Positions 1 through 13,165 of a stretch of 64,000 nt of DNA are shown here, in pieces (position 1 is the first letter of the stretch; each line of letters begins with the position of its first letter). The notes beneath the pieces were generated by a model. The model was not told the origin of the DNA, did no database searches, and saw only the letters and a list, made by a program, of their open reading frames with translations. The DNA is from Trematomus loennbergii (Eukaryota; Chordata; Actinopteri; Perciformes; Nototheniidae), in contig JAAOOA010000006.1 of NCBI GenBank assembly GCA_012861695.1, forward strand, positions 11,760,379 through 11,824,378. The letters run 5' to 3'. The position numbers and the translations under genes are program-made.

Positions 1-524
1 TTAATCAAAAGTGCACGTTCTTCTCTCCCTGTCAGATCAGCGGGGTTATGGGAGTGCTACACACTAGTTGTTGGCCTACTGTTTGCTCTTTAGAGCAACG
101 GATGGGAATGTGGGGATGTCAGGGCTGGGCCTAAAATAGACAATAGAAAAATAACATGAAAATACAGCAAATTATTTTAAATGACAACTGACTGTGGCTA
201 AATAAACAACATCTAACATTTTGAGTTAAGGGGTTTAAATTGGTTCCAAGTTAAAGATTAGATATTCCAGATCGGTTTTCATTTTTATTTACTCACTTAT
301 TACAGCTGTGTATAAGATTGTAACTCATCTTTGAAAATATCTCACTCTTCCTGTTCTGTAATTAAAACACATGCAACCAATAACCTACATCTGTTCAACA
401 TCATATTTTCTTTACAAGGAGGAAGTCTTTAATTGCCTTTTTTCCGTCCAGTGCGTTAAATAAAAGTTTTCTACAGACTTCCAGGGTTATAATCACTATA
501 TAGAGCTTATTTGATCAATATTAC
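1..524. other. AT-rich intergenic sequence
   Basis: No gene, tRNA-like structure or distinctive repeat was seen. Confidence 0.6.
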
Positions 525-2027
525 ATATGAGTGATTCTATAATTTAGGGTGCATTTCACATCAACAAAACAGTACAAAGAAAGTGTTCTTTCTCAATAGA
601 ACAATCAGTGGTTCAAGTTAGTATATTCCTCAGTGTAACATATCCACTAGTTGCAAAGCTTAAACATTTTTTTATTTTATTTTATTTTAAGGGAAAGGAT
701 GTTTTCACTACTCAGTTTGTCAACTATGTTACGGACAAACTTGATGTCATTACAATCATTTGATTAAGTCCTGCACTTCAAGTAAAATCAAATTTGAAAG
801 GCTCTTGAGTCTATTCTACCATATATCCAAAGATTTTTTAAAGTTTAAAAAATAATTGTATTAAAGTTTTGTTTTTTCATGTGATATGTTCAGCACTGTC
901 ATTAAGTTTAGGGATATTTTGTATTATAAAACTACCATACAGGTCATTTTGATAGTTTTAAGAGATGTCATGTAAAACTCCAACCTGTGTAGATATACAT
1001 TATACTATAAAGGATATCAGAAGCACTATTTTAGATATTTTAAATTTGAAAAAATGAGGTGCAACATAGTTGACAATGAAAGTCAAACATTTGACGCAAA
1101 TAAATAGTTGACTGGACACATTATTAACCATCAGCACTATGTTCATTTCAAGGCAGAAGTGCAAAATTCCATTGATAATGATGTGTAATGACGTCTACAT
1201 GTCCTACAAATTGTCAACTAGGTTACCTGTCAACTAAGTTACTACAGTTATTACAGTACTGGGTAACTTAGTTGACAGGTAACCTAGTTGACAATTTCCC
1301 TATTTTGACCCATCATTTCAATGGTAGGCCTTGCTTGGATGACCACATGTCATTTTCTTGAACAGGTTAACATCACATTTGAACATATAATTGAATTAAA
1401 ATCATTAAACAATTGTAAACCATAACAATGTACGTAACATTGTTGATGGTCAATGAGTATATTATTGACATGTGCTATTATACATAAAATATTGTAAAAA
1501 ATTAGAGGACAATCACCACAGTGTGTTCAAAATGTCTGCCAAAGAGGAACATGGCATCATGTGATGCTGGTGACATGGTATTGGGACAAACCATTTTTGA
1601 GTTAAAGGGGGAGTTCTGTTAGTAACATAGTTGACAGAACTTTTGCGGACATTCATATATTAAGATATTTAAATTATTTAAAGGAGGAAATCAATTAAAA
1701 ATGTTATTATTCTTTAGTATTTAGACTTTTGAAATAAATGAATACTTTTTTTTATTTACTTTAATGGTTTTTATTCATTATTTTGAAACCAAGACACCCT
1801 CAACTGAAAAACGGACAGAGCAAAAACTGACAATTTAAGAACATCATGACACATTTCAAGCTAAATAAAGCATAGGATGCACATAATGTTTGTGTGATAT
1901 TATAACATGCTTTCCAATAATAGGCAAAATATGATATTTTTGAAGAAAATAGTTAGAATAATTATAATTATCATCAATGGACATCAATGGACATGGAATG
2001 TACCCTAAATTGTAGAATCACTCATAT
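525..2027. mobile_element. putative 1.5-kb non-autonomous DNA transposon with terminal inverted repeats and internal 15-bp motif array
   Basis: ATATGAGTGATTCTATAATT at 525-544, continuing through TAGGGTGCATTT, recurs inverted with few mismatches at about 1996-2027 (AAATTGTAGAATCACTCATA on the + strand). TA dinucleotides border TGAGTGATTC at both ends. The element is AT-rich with no open frame of 60 codons or more. It contains seven copies of GTAAC(A/T/C)TAGTTGACA or close variants in both orientations. The family is not recognised; the termini and motif array are seen directly, and mobility is inferred. Confidence 0.6.
1208..1297. repeat. perfect inverted repeat: 35-bp arms, 20-bp loop
   Basis: The arm at 1208-1242 is an exact reverse complement of 1263-1297. 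Each arm contains two tandem copies of the TGTCAACTA(G/A)GTTAC motif, separated by one C. It lies near the middle of the putative transposon 525-2027. Confidence 0.95.
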
Positions 2028-4542
2028 ACTATATTACAATACATTTGAATTAAAATACTTTTCCTAACAAGACATCATGTTTTTCTAATTTCTATGCAAT
2101 ATAATTGGTAAATTAATATTACTACAAGCTTAAGACATACTGTGTATTCAAAATGAAACTGACCTTGTCTGAAATAATTTTTTAAATGTATCACTAAAAC
2201 CTGAATAATAACTTTATTATTTTGATTTTCCTCCAACATGTCTAGGACACAGGTGCATGATTATGCTGATACAGAGCGGGAGTAAGACATCAGTGTTAGA
2301 TGCCAGCGATTACACCACTGTTCTCAGCACTGCCAACAGTTACACAATGTTTTACACATATCAGCGAATAAGACAGTTTTTCCTTCGGGTTGTTCTGCCA
2401 ACTCCTCTATCCTTTTTCGCCCAAAAACATATTCACTGATCCCTATCCCACCTCCCATATCTCCATCCAGCACCTTGAGTTTCATAAAATCAACAACAAC
2501 AATAACTTTCTTTTGTCAGCTTCACCTTTCTGCTGGGTTTTGTACGCTGGCCTTCCACTGACCTCCCCCTGTCTCCCTGTTTCTCCTCACTTCCTGACAT
2601 TTTCTTGGTAATGAACACAGTCAGTATGTGCAGCACTGTGGACACAGAGAGATGTCCTGTACATCTGAAAACCACACTGGCCATTTTAAAGAAACAGAGT
2701 GTGGATTCACACAGCTATGTATGTACACTACCATCCCTAAATAAACAGGCTTCTGCTCCTCAGGGGAGCTGGTGGACGCAGCCCTCGGACCAGCTCCCCT
2801 CACAGGGCAGTGCTGTGTGCAGCCTAAGCCTGGGCTTCCTGTCTAGACTAGTGGAGATGGGGTTAATGAAATGCTCACTGCTGTCTGATAGCTGTCTGAA
2901 CATTCACTGCGGCATCCATCTTCAACTCGTTCCCGCCGAAGCAGACCATCACACTCAGTATACACCTTAGTTTCTTACCGCCCCCATTCCCTTTCCCCTC
3001 CATTGCCTGGCTTCCTTTTCCTCCGCCCTCCATCCTCGACCACTAACTTACACTCACTGTCACTGTGGAATTCTTCCACCCCCCACCCCCCCCCACCACA
3101 TCTCTTTTCCTCTCACGCATGCGCTCTGTCTTTGCATGGAGAAGAACCGTTTATGAGACAGTCCCAGAATAAATGGTGGTCAGCAGTTCAGCATGTTGGC
3201 TCGTCCAGCTCTGTGGATGACTGAACCCAGCCTTAGGGAAAATGTGTGAGTGTCTAAAATAGCGGCTGGACTGCTCCGCCAACAAGAGCACCTGGATGGT
3301 GTTAATCACAGCTTAACATAAACACTGCTTCAAAACAGCTGCACACATACGACCAAGTGCATGTGCACACAAACTGTCTCATTTCTGTGTGGGGACACGT
3401 AATGATAGCAGTGTGCTACACTGACACTTGCTGATCTTATATACATTTCACAAATGCAAGACATTTCATTATTGCATTTGTTTCCTTTATAGAGCCAAAA
3501 AAGGTATGCAGGACAGTACATCCTACTAGCCAGACATTTTCAATATACAGGCCATTTCTGTATCACTGCAATATTCAGTCTGATTTTGTTTTTTTGTTAG
3601 CCATTTCCCACTAGGGTTGCAGCACGGCTGCCTTAGCCCAGCCCAATTTTCCTAAGTTAAGAAAGTTCAATATATATGTTCAATATATGTGGTTAGTAGT
3701 TATCTCACTACAGATTGTAGTTTGACACATTTTATAATTTGTAAGCAGATTATTGTTTAAAACTCTATGGTAAACACAGACACACACACAATTGGATACA
3801 TTTCATTTCATTATGCCCGCTCCACTACAAGCTGAATGTGCACCAAAGCATTTTAAATCGGTCTCATGGAACTTGGCCATCTTAGTATTTATCCCTCTGG
3901 GACCTGGACTCAGCCATAATGGATCTTCATCACTGTCACATAAGATACAGTCAGCTCTATAATAAGTAAACACATGCTGTCACACATCAGCACATCGGCC
4001 AAAGATCTCCGGGCTCTCCAGCGGAGGGGGCCCTCGGTCCAGCATCTCTAAACAGCCTGTGTCTGGGTTTGTTGGGCAAATAGGGTTGCACGGCTGGCCT
4101 GGGTGCTGAAAACGGCAATGCTTTATTGCCCATAGTCTGGGCTGAAATAAACACAGTTAACATGCTACAAGATGCTTGTGTGTGTGTGTGTCTGTGTGTG
4201 TGCTCATCAGTCAAAAGAGAAGACATATTATCTGTTTAAACTCCCTCAGTGCAGCCAGGCCACACAGCGGGCCTGCCGCCTTTTTAATTTACACGATGGG
4301 CTTGCTCTCATATCTATAATACTTAACATTTTTTAAAGAACTCAACTTTAGAGTTCCATTAATATGTAAGTCTCCAAACTGTGGTAATATATGAGTGTGA
4401 CTGGTGTGTGGGCAAATACAATTTACAAAGTTTACAGTTTCCAAAATGATGAAATAAGAAAAGTTTTCTGGAGTTGGTCTGCTTTATTTTGACTGATATT
4501 GGTGTGTGAAGTAATACCCATTTTGAAGATGTGCATTACCTG
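2028..4542. other. intergenic sequence, no gene recognised
   Basis: Short open frames only, none resembling a known protein. It contains a C-rich run near 3078-3096 and a short GT tract at 4177-4203. Confidence 0.6.
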
Positions 4543-4900
4543 CAGTGGTGGAAGAGGATTCAGAAGATATACTTTGTAGCCACAACACAATGTTAAAATA
4601 TTAATATAAGTAGGAGTCCTGCATTCAAAGTTAATAAAATACTTGTGCAGAATTGCCCCTTTCAGAACATCATAACAAATGTCACACCAGTGCTTTATTA
4701 ATAATAATGCACATGCATGTGAGCAGCATTTTAATGTTGCAGCACATTCAAATTAAGTTATTCTATAGTGTAATGTTGGATTGTTTAATCCAAAACAATA
4801 TATGCCATATTATGCTTTTGTATATGTTGACCATACATGTTTTATCTAAAATATTAAACTTTAAAGTAACTATTACATATAGCTAAGTGCAAAAAAAAGT
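4543..4900. mobile_element. decayed copy of a common teleost hAT-like MITE (CAGTGGTGGAAG end)
   Basis: It starts CAGTGGTGGAAGAGGATTCA, followed by AGTAGGAGTCCTGCATTCAA and GCAGAATTGCCCCTTTCAGA in the expected order. These blocks match a very abundant fish element whose intact copies begin CAGTGGTGGAAGAAGTA. The right end is unclear. TACTTCTCCAGTGG near 5032 could be a degenerate inverted terminus, which would extend the element to about 5045. Confidence 0.6.
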
Positions 4901-5649
4901 ATACAGTAACACTTAAGTGAAGTTAACGTTTTGTTTTTCTTACATTGCAAGGACTTAGTTTGACACTCGTTTACAGAATAACTCGAACTGAACCTATGAC
5001 CTTTACTTTATGTGAGGCACTGTAGTGGTCTTACTTCTCCAGTGGATCCAGCTGGAGTATCTTCACGGCCAGCCCATTAGCACTCTGTACATCCAGCTGT
5101 GTCTCTCTCAGACAACAGGCCTGATCCCCAACACATTACCAGCTCCTCCTGCTCTGCTTCTCCCATGAAGATCACCCACACAGGAAGAGAGGTAGTAAAC
5201 TAGGATCAACAAGGTAGTTTCAGTATGTTCCCTTTTTACACTAGAAAACACACACACCCACACACACACGCACATGCACTGCACACTTGTACATTTGGTG
5301 ACCTGAGTGGTTGTGAGGCCCAGTACTGCCTCGGTGTCTACTCACACATTGATTAACCCTGAGAGTGTTTGGCCATTAGAGCCTGATCTGCAGAAATCAA
5401 ACCAATATGTGAACTCTGTGATTAGTGTCAAAAGTGTTACAACGCCTTTCACTCAGAAACCAGAACTCGGTGCATTCCAGTCCTGCTCCCCATATCTCTG
5501 GTATGAAATACAAATACTCTACGATGAGGGAGAGAAGCACAGGAGAGCAGGGTGGGGTTATCGAGCAGTTACATTTTTTCCATGTCAAATCGGAGAATAT
5601 GTCACCCTGGTGCTCCATCTCTCCCACTTTCTCCTTTTCTCTCAGATAT

Positions 5650-5790
<141 letters not shown>

Positions 5791-8752
5791 AGTTATACAA
5801 ATATTTCTCTAACGTCAAATGTCCAGGGCTACTGAGGCAACACAATTCTCCCCGGTGGGAGGCAGATCAGAGGAGTCTGCACTCTACCTGCTTTACTGAC
5901 AGACCTCCCTGAAATCCACTGACTGCCTTTCACCTGTAATGGCAGCCTTTCTTTTAGTGCAGACACAGCCCCCAACTCTGAATATCGGCCAAAGACATAA
6001 ATGCCTCCCAAATAGTTAACGCCATCCAAATAACCCACAAGCCAAGGACAGGAAATAAGGAGAGACAGTAGGGTTACAGTACAATGGCAGGGGTGATGGA
6101 AGGATGGGGAGGTAACAGGAGGGACTTTACTCAACTGCGTGGGTGATGAGGACTATGGACAATGGTGTAGTGGGGATGTGCATAGGGGTGATTCTTTTCC
6201 CCATCCCCACCTCTGACTCAAAGGCAATGAGCTGACTGGAAACTGCAAGAAAGTCACTTTACAGTCTTTCTCTTTGAACCGTCACACTTCCATTTAGACG
6301 AGTTACTGACCTCGAGTTGAATATTTCACATAGAGCCGCTCTCTGGAGACAGAATTTTCTTGTGTAGCAAAATAATCCAAATTGCAGTCATAATTGAGAT
6401 ATGATATCATGTATCTCTCTTAGGGCTGGCTGGCATGAAGGCAGAGGCCGAGCAGGAAGTTGGTGATAGGAACAAATTGTTAAGAGGAAGGAAATGTTTA
6501 AGTCAAGATGGATGAAGGCTGCTGATTCTGCCGTAACACACCTCTTATGACAGTTTAGGATACTATCGAAACAAATTGTGCTACTGCTCCAAATTCCTTT
6601 ATTTTCATGGGAGGAAAATAACTGACTACTCCATTACACTTCAGCTTTGCTAGCTCTCATGTTTTTACCAACAAGCATTTATTAATCACAGGTCCAAATG
6701 CAATAATATTCTTATCAGAGTAAATGAATACCAGAGAGTGGGGTCCCAGGAGCCATCAGATGACCTATATGTGTCAGGCCGTGCACAAATGAAATTAGTA
6801 TTTTAAATGTATTATTGGCCAAGATTATCATCAGCCTATCAAGTTTTAACTCAACACTGCTAAATATTACCTGCCAAACTCCCTTTGTGAATAATGTAAA
6901 TGTAGCTCACAAATTAAAATATATATTCCATTTGAGTCAAAACGTCTGAGAAAAACTCCTGCTTTTACAACAAGTGATCTGTAAACGTCTTTTGTACATG
7001 CACACAGCTGTACTTGCACACTCCTGAAAGTATGCATGTGTAAGGTAAAAGTCCAGTTTTTTCAAGTGAAATTAGTTTTAGAACTCTTTCATTCATAACA
7101 CGGTATATTACTCAGTACATTAGTTATATCAACAGAAAACACTGAATAGGTTGAGATCACTCATATAATTATATATATAAAATTACATTTCTGATCCTTA
7201 CATAAGGGGTTCACTTCACCAGAGGAGACATCAGTCTACCGGCCTATTGGACCTGACCCCTCCCAGTCGTATGTGATGCAACATACCAGCGTTATTGACA
7301 AGTTTTTTTAGCAAATGGAGTGTGTTATGCGGTGCGGCCGCCCAGGCTGGAAGGTGCACATGTGTGCCGCAGCCCCGCAGCGGAGGGCTGAGTCTGAGGA
7401 GGTCTGGAGCTCTTCTCTCCACAGGTTTAGTCTACATGACTGAAGGACTATGCCCCACATCTGGACATGACCACCATCAACGCCATCAGCACAAACACCA
7501 TGAATCCCTGTGCCCTCCACGGGGTATTAGAGGTCAGCACCAGCCGTTACTGGCACACGTGGAAGCATGAACAAAGGTTGTAATATCGTTCACTGATAGA
7601 ATAGAAACACAACAAACACACCTAATATTTTGATAGCTTGATATTTTTTTCCAAAGGGTGAGCTGTAGTCTGCATGTAGAGCATCACATGCAGGTGTTTT
7701 CCCTTAGTTACAAAAACCTCATAATAGAAAGAGCGCAAATGTTTTCCAGAGCTCTGTGTAGCTGCACTCACAATGTAGGCTTCATCTACTACAGTACAGT
7801 AATCAGTAGAAATGTGTGTGTGTTTTTGTGTGTAAATGGTTGCAGCTATGGGACGAGCCTCACTAAGGTGTTGGAGGCAGTAAACAGATATGGAGCAGAG
7901 CGGACTCTTATGGTCTACCTACCAGCAGGCCACTCACAGTTCACTACACATGGCACACTGGAGTGCTCTTTCTCTTTATGACTTTCTGCCTTTTCCCTCT
8001 GTCTCACACCCTCTGTATGTCTTCTCAACCACAGGTCAGGTTATCACAAATAAGACGAAAGTTTTTCAAGTTCACCATAATATGCTCACAACATTGAGCT
8101 GATTCCACACAAACACCCACATCTGGTGTGTATTCCTCAGCCATAAAACATTTAAGAGTAACTAGATCACAAAGAGCAGATTGTTTTCCACTAACTTGCT
8201 TTTCTTTTTATTCTCTCTGTCCTTTTGTGACACACGTGGGAGAGTAGGAGCATCCAAAGTCGCATGTAATGGTAAAATTCCAGCAGCCTCACTCGGATGT
8301 CCCCTCTTCCTGCTATTCTATATATGTCACCATGGCCTTTTGGAGGGGCTATTTTATGGGAGCCCTGCTGGCGAGAGATTTGTCTTTGCACACTCACGCA
8401 CACTTGACATACACATATACATGCATATACACAGTCACACAGATGCCTGACACACACATACACATCCAAAGAGGATACATGTTGGGGATCAGTTGCAGGG
8501 GTGTGGGCATGACTGTGAAGAATGCCAGCCGAGGGCTGTGGTCTGACCTCTCGCTGTCTGTGTCGCTGTCAGCCATGGGAAACACTGCAGCCCAGGAGAG
8601 CTCCGGCCAGAGGCTGACGTGATGGGCAGGATGTGTTCCAGTGGTGAGGCTTAACCATGCATGTGGACATGCTCACAGACCTGTGGAGGAAATTCTCAGC
8701 ACCCCTTGGCCTCTTTGTCTCGTGGGTGTCAGTAGCAGTGTGCCACAGCCGG

Positions 8753-8753
<1 letters not shown>

Positions 8754-8815
<62 letters not shown>

Positions 8816-8831
8816 ACACAACACACACACA

Positions 8832-8895
<64 letters not shown>
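8754..8895. repeat. (AC)n microsatellite with phase-shift interruptions
   Basis: About 140 bp, broken by CACCACAC and CACAACAC units between about 8812 and 8842. Confidence 0.98.
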
Positions 8896-8901
<6 letters not shown>

Positions 8902-10424
8902 CCCACAAATGTTCAGCCTGTTCAACATGAAACATACCTTATAATGTATCTTAAGCTTCTCTTCTAAGTGTCATCTTCACTTGGAATATTCTTCACTATT
9001 TCTGGGGGGTAAGGTTTTATACACTAGCATTGAGAGGCCCCTTGGTGACCAACTGGGACCTTAATAACACTAGCTGGAGTGATTCATCCAGCTCTACAGT
9101 GGAAGTTATGACTACTCCCTGATGCTCTCTATAAAACCAAGCCGTGATAAAGCATCAGTCATTTACATTCAAAAGCAATCTGGAGTTTTAATTGTTCCCA
9201 TTGCGCCACACGCTGATTTCCTCTGACAAGAATATGAATGGTTGCTGTGCTTAATGGGAGGTGACAATCCTTCAGAGTCTCACACAGAGCACACGTTTTC
9301 AATCACAATCTGTAGCCTTCCCCCCATTTATTCTCTTCTTTGTGTGTGCCTCTCACACAGTGTTTATTATTTCGCTCCCTCTCTGTAACCCATCCCACTT
9401 TCTTCCCTGCCCCTGAAACCCTCTATCTTGCCCTCTGATAGAATTAGAGAGTCCTTGAACCATGGTGATCACACTTCCTGAAGCAATTACTATTAAGCAG
9501 CAGTGGCCAGAGAGCATATGCATGGAGTGCCCTTCAGAGTCAGGAGGCTCTTCTCATGGAGCCCAGTGAGGAACCTGAGGAACCCACAGAAAGCAGCCAG
9601 AGGTGCTTTGAGTAGGCTGCAAAAAGAGGGGAATTAGGGGGCACCGATCTGTTTTTACAGGGTCCAAACTGTCAGTATTTACCCACATGGTATGAAATGT
9701 ATAGAAACCCTACATTACTGACAGATGTACTTCAGCTTCACATGGAAAAAGTTTAATTTTCTTTCCATGACAAGCATGTTTCCAAAATCGGAAAAAAATA
9801 AAATGGGTAACGTTTTTTTTCAAAATGTTGACACCATACGTCAAATTTCCAGATTCAGAAATAAATAATTTGATTTGGGAATTTTACAGTTAAGATGTTT
9901 TTTTGCATGAAATAATGCTGGCATATTATGAAAAGCAGAGAAGAAATTTAAATTACAAATCTTTATTATTCCCCACTCTCCGGTCAATAATGCCACCTCC
10001 TCCCTATCAGCACTCATTTTACTCAGCATCATGGCCCTTGGGGAAAAATCAAGCATAAACCAGCTGTTTATTTTTGGAATAGTCTGCGTTAAATCTAATT
10101 TGTCCTGGATAGGTGCTGCGGACCCAGGAATACCCTGCAGCCTTAAATGAGGAAGACGAAGAATGTGACCCCCAGAGGTCAGTGGTCCCCTCTCCTGGGT
10201 TACAGGGGCTCCTGCAAAAGGGCTGGGCGAGGGTCACAGGTCAGCAGGCTCACTCATTCGGCTCGGCCCTGGCGCCTGCCGGCACAGCCCTCAATTTGTA
10301 AAGCGGTAGAGGGTGACCCCAGAGGGCCTCTGCTGGCTTCCTGGCCAAACAGAGGTCTTAAACACTACCAGCCTCCCCCTGATTCCCTGTCTCCCTTCGA
10401 CTCCCCATCCCAAAACCAGGACAA

Positions 10425-10460
10425 ACACGCACACACACACACACACACACACAGACACAC
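10425..10460. repeat. short (AC)n microsatellite
   Basis: About 36 bp of AC with one CG and one AG substitution. Confidence 0.95.
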
Positions 10461-12388
10461 TCAACACCGATCCATCCTTAATAAGAGGAATAACCCGAGG
10501 CAGGGGCAAAATAAATGGGGAGGGGGGAAGCAGGTATGCCGCCATCTCCGCCTCATTACTCAGTGGATTTATGTAGGATCATATGCCCTGTGTGTAGTGA
10601 CACACTTGGGCGCTTAACTCCTTGACCTGCACTGTAAATAAGTAAATTAATAAATACAACGCATCGCTGTCTGGGGATAGAAGTGGTCTGAGAAACTTAG
10701 AGAGGCTGATACAGCAGACACAGTGAAGAGTGTGTCATTTGAACTAGCATTTCTAACTCATTCTAACCATTTTGATATTTAATTTAATTAAAACTGTCAT
10801 TCCTAATTAAGTAGAAAAGCTGTCGGAACAGTACCCTCAATGATGCCAACGTCTGCACCTCATGCTTTGGAAAAGTAAACGTTACATATAATGTCTGACT
10901 GTCTGCATCTGAGTGAGTTGCCAGTCTGTCTGTTTCCACTGATGAGAGAGACTGAGCTTTTTCTGATAATGACTGTTACAGAGAGACCAATTATCCTGGC
11001 CAATGAGGACAGGCCTCTGACAGCATAATTACAGGCAGCCTTGCCTTGCAGCAACCATATGCCTGGGTACGTATACCATGTCACCCAGCAGTTGGGAACA
11101 GGAGACAAGAGGAAGGCGAAGTCGGGACATGGGGGTGGGTCTGAAGGTGTCCTAATCCACCAGGACCCGATGTCCTGTCTTGTCCCAGACTCTGGGGCCT
11201 CTCCATGGGCTGCAGAGAGTCGGAGCTGGGGCCTGATTTGGCCCAGCTGGAGGAAGCGGGCGATCAGAGTTCAGTTGGTGCAGACAGAAGTAAAGTAAAC
11301 AGCCGTGGTCACTGGGCAGGCCGTTAGCAGGCCTCGGACAGATGAGCAGGGGCCGGGAAGACACACACATTCACATACAGCTAGACCACACAGGGGCCGG
11401 GGCTCAGGGGCCTACGCACGCAAGCACACGCCCCATCGTCAGGGCTCCCTGTGGGCAAAAGCATGCTGCAGGTCAGGGCGGAGCAACATGGAGCACAGAG
11501 GAACAACAGACTGGCACAGAGCTGGCTTTGGACCCTCGAGTGGGTGGATGATCCTTTTCAATTTGTAGACTCAGTATCAGAGATAAACTGGCTGTTCTGA
11601 TCCAGTGACTGGAGACATAACCTCTTATAGAGCAGAGCTGTAAGAGAGAGTAAACACAAACAGGAAGATATTCGTAAGTGTGCTGCTGTTCCACTGCCAA
11701 ATCTCAAAGTGCAGTTTGGAGAGTCTGTCCGCCTCCATGTTGGAGACACGCACTCTCTTCTAGGAAAAACCTACACGTACATTGACCGGGAAATTACATC
11801 ATGTTGATAAAACAGAAGTCAAATAAGCAATTGTCATTTTATTTTTGCTGGAAGCTTTGTAAACTCAAAGTCTTAAAAGGGAAAACAGTTAGTTTGAGGG
11901 AATTTGTTTTGATCATTGATCTTTATATTTCAAACTTATTATTTTACACAATTTAGTTATTTAAAACCTTTTTATTTTCTAATGTTGAATGGGTGTGTGA
12001 CAGCATTAGATAACATTAATATTTGGTGTTGATTCTCTCAAAATCTAACTTTATTCTTTATTCCCTCAGTAATTGAACAAAAAACTAAATGTGTGGAGGG
12101 ATGAAAACCGAGTAAATATACATTTGCACCCCAACAGAAATGCATAACCATAACATAAATACCATGCTGTTACTTTACTTTCCCTCAAACTCCCACTCAG
12201 GAAAACAATCATACACACAGTTAGCACTTGACAAACACATTAACACACTAAAGCTAAACAAAAATAAATATATACCACACAAACACACTCCAGCACACAC
12301 ACACTCTCTCCCTTTTCTCTCCACAAAACCATCAGTCTCTTTCTTTATCTGGACAGTGTCAGAATGACCCATGGGAGAACCTGCGTCT

Positions 12389-12538
<150 letters not shown>

Positions 12539-12648
12539 CACCCTGACATATGGGTGGAGTGAGAGTAATGCTCTCAATCACAATTACTCCCTACTGCCAC
12601 CAGCCATGCCTCCTGCCTCACATCACCTTACCACATACTCAAATGAAT

Positions 12649-12786
<138 letters not shown>

Positions 12787-12969
12787 TCAGCATTCCCACT
12801 GGAAAGACATGATGTACTCTGCGCTCGGCACGGGTCCGGCTCACCTCCACGAGGATCTAGTGCAGCTGTCAGAGGGATCAGGCGGAGCAGGGCTGGGCTG
12901 CACCATGTGCCCGCTTACAACACACACCCTCCTATGTATCAGTAATCCTCAGCACCCTGCCTCCCTCTT

Positions 12970-13165
12970 CTTTCATCGCTTATCTTCACATTTAATAACA
13001 CATTTATGATAACGAATGACAGGTAGCAGGGCTGTGATCCCTCCTCATCTGGCCTTTATCTCATAATGGTACGAGCTACATTCTTCCCTCGAGCACGGGG
13101 CCCTGCAAGCGTTGATAAATCCTGATCACAGGTGGGCCAACCACTTGCTAAGAGTTTTTCTGGCT
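12970..13165. promoter_or_regulatory. candidate enhancer with four GATA-type sites
   Basis: WGATAR-type cores are visible at 12980-12985 (TTATCT), 13007-13012 (TGATAA), 13056-13061 (TTATCT) and 13113-13118 (TGATAA), in sequence of mixed composition. GATA4/6 act with Foxf1 in visceral mesoderm, but function here is inference. Confidence 0.3.

Noticed and set aside
1061..1636. Regularly repeated motif considered as a CRISPR-like array
   Set aside because: Spacing is irregular, orientations are mixed, and the genome is vertebrate; a transposon explanation fits better.
11527..11536. GLI-like TGGGTGGAT
   Set aside because: Imperfect match with no supporting motif cluster.
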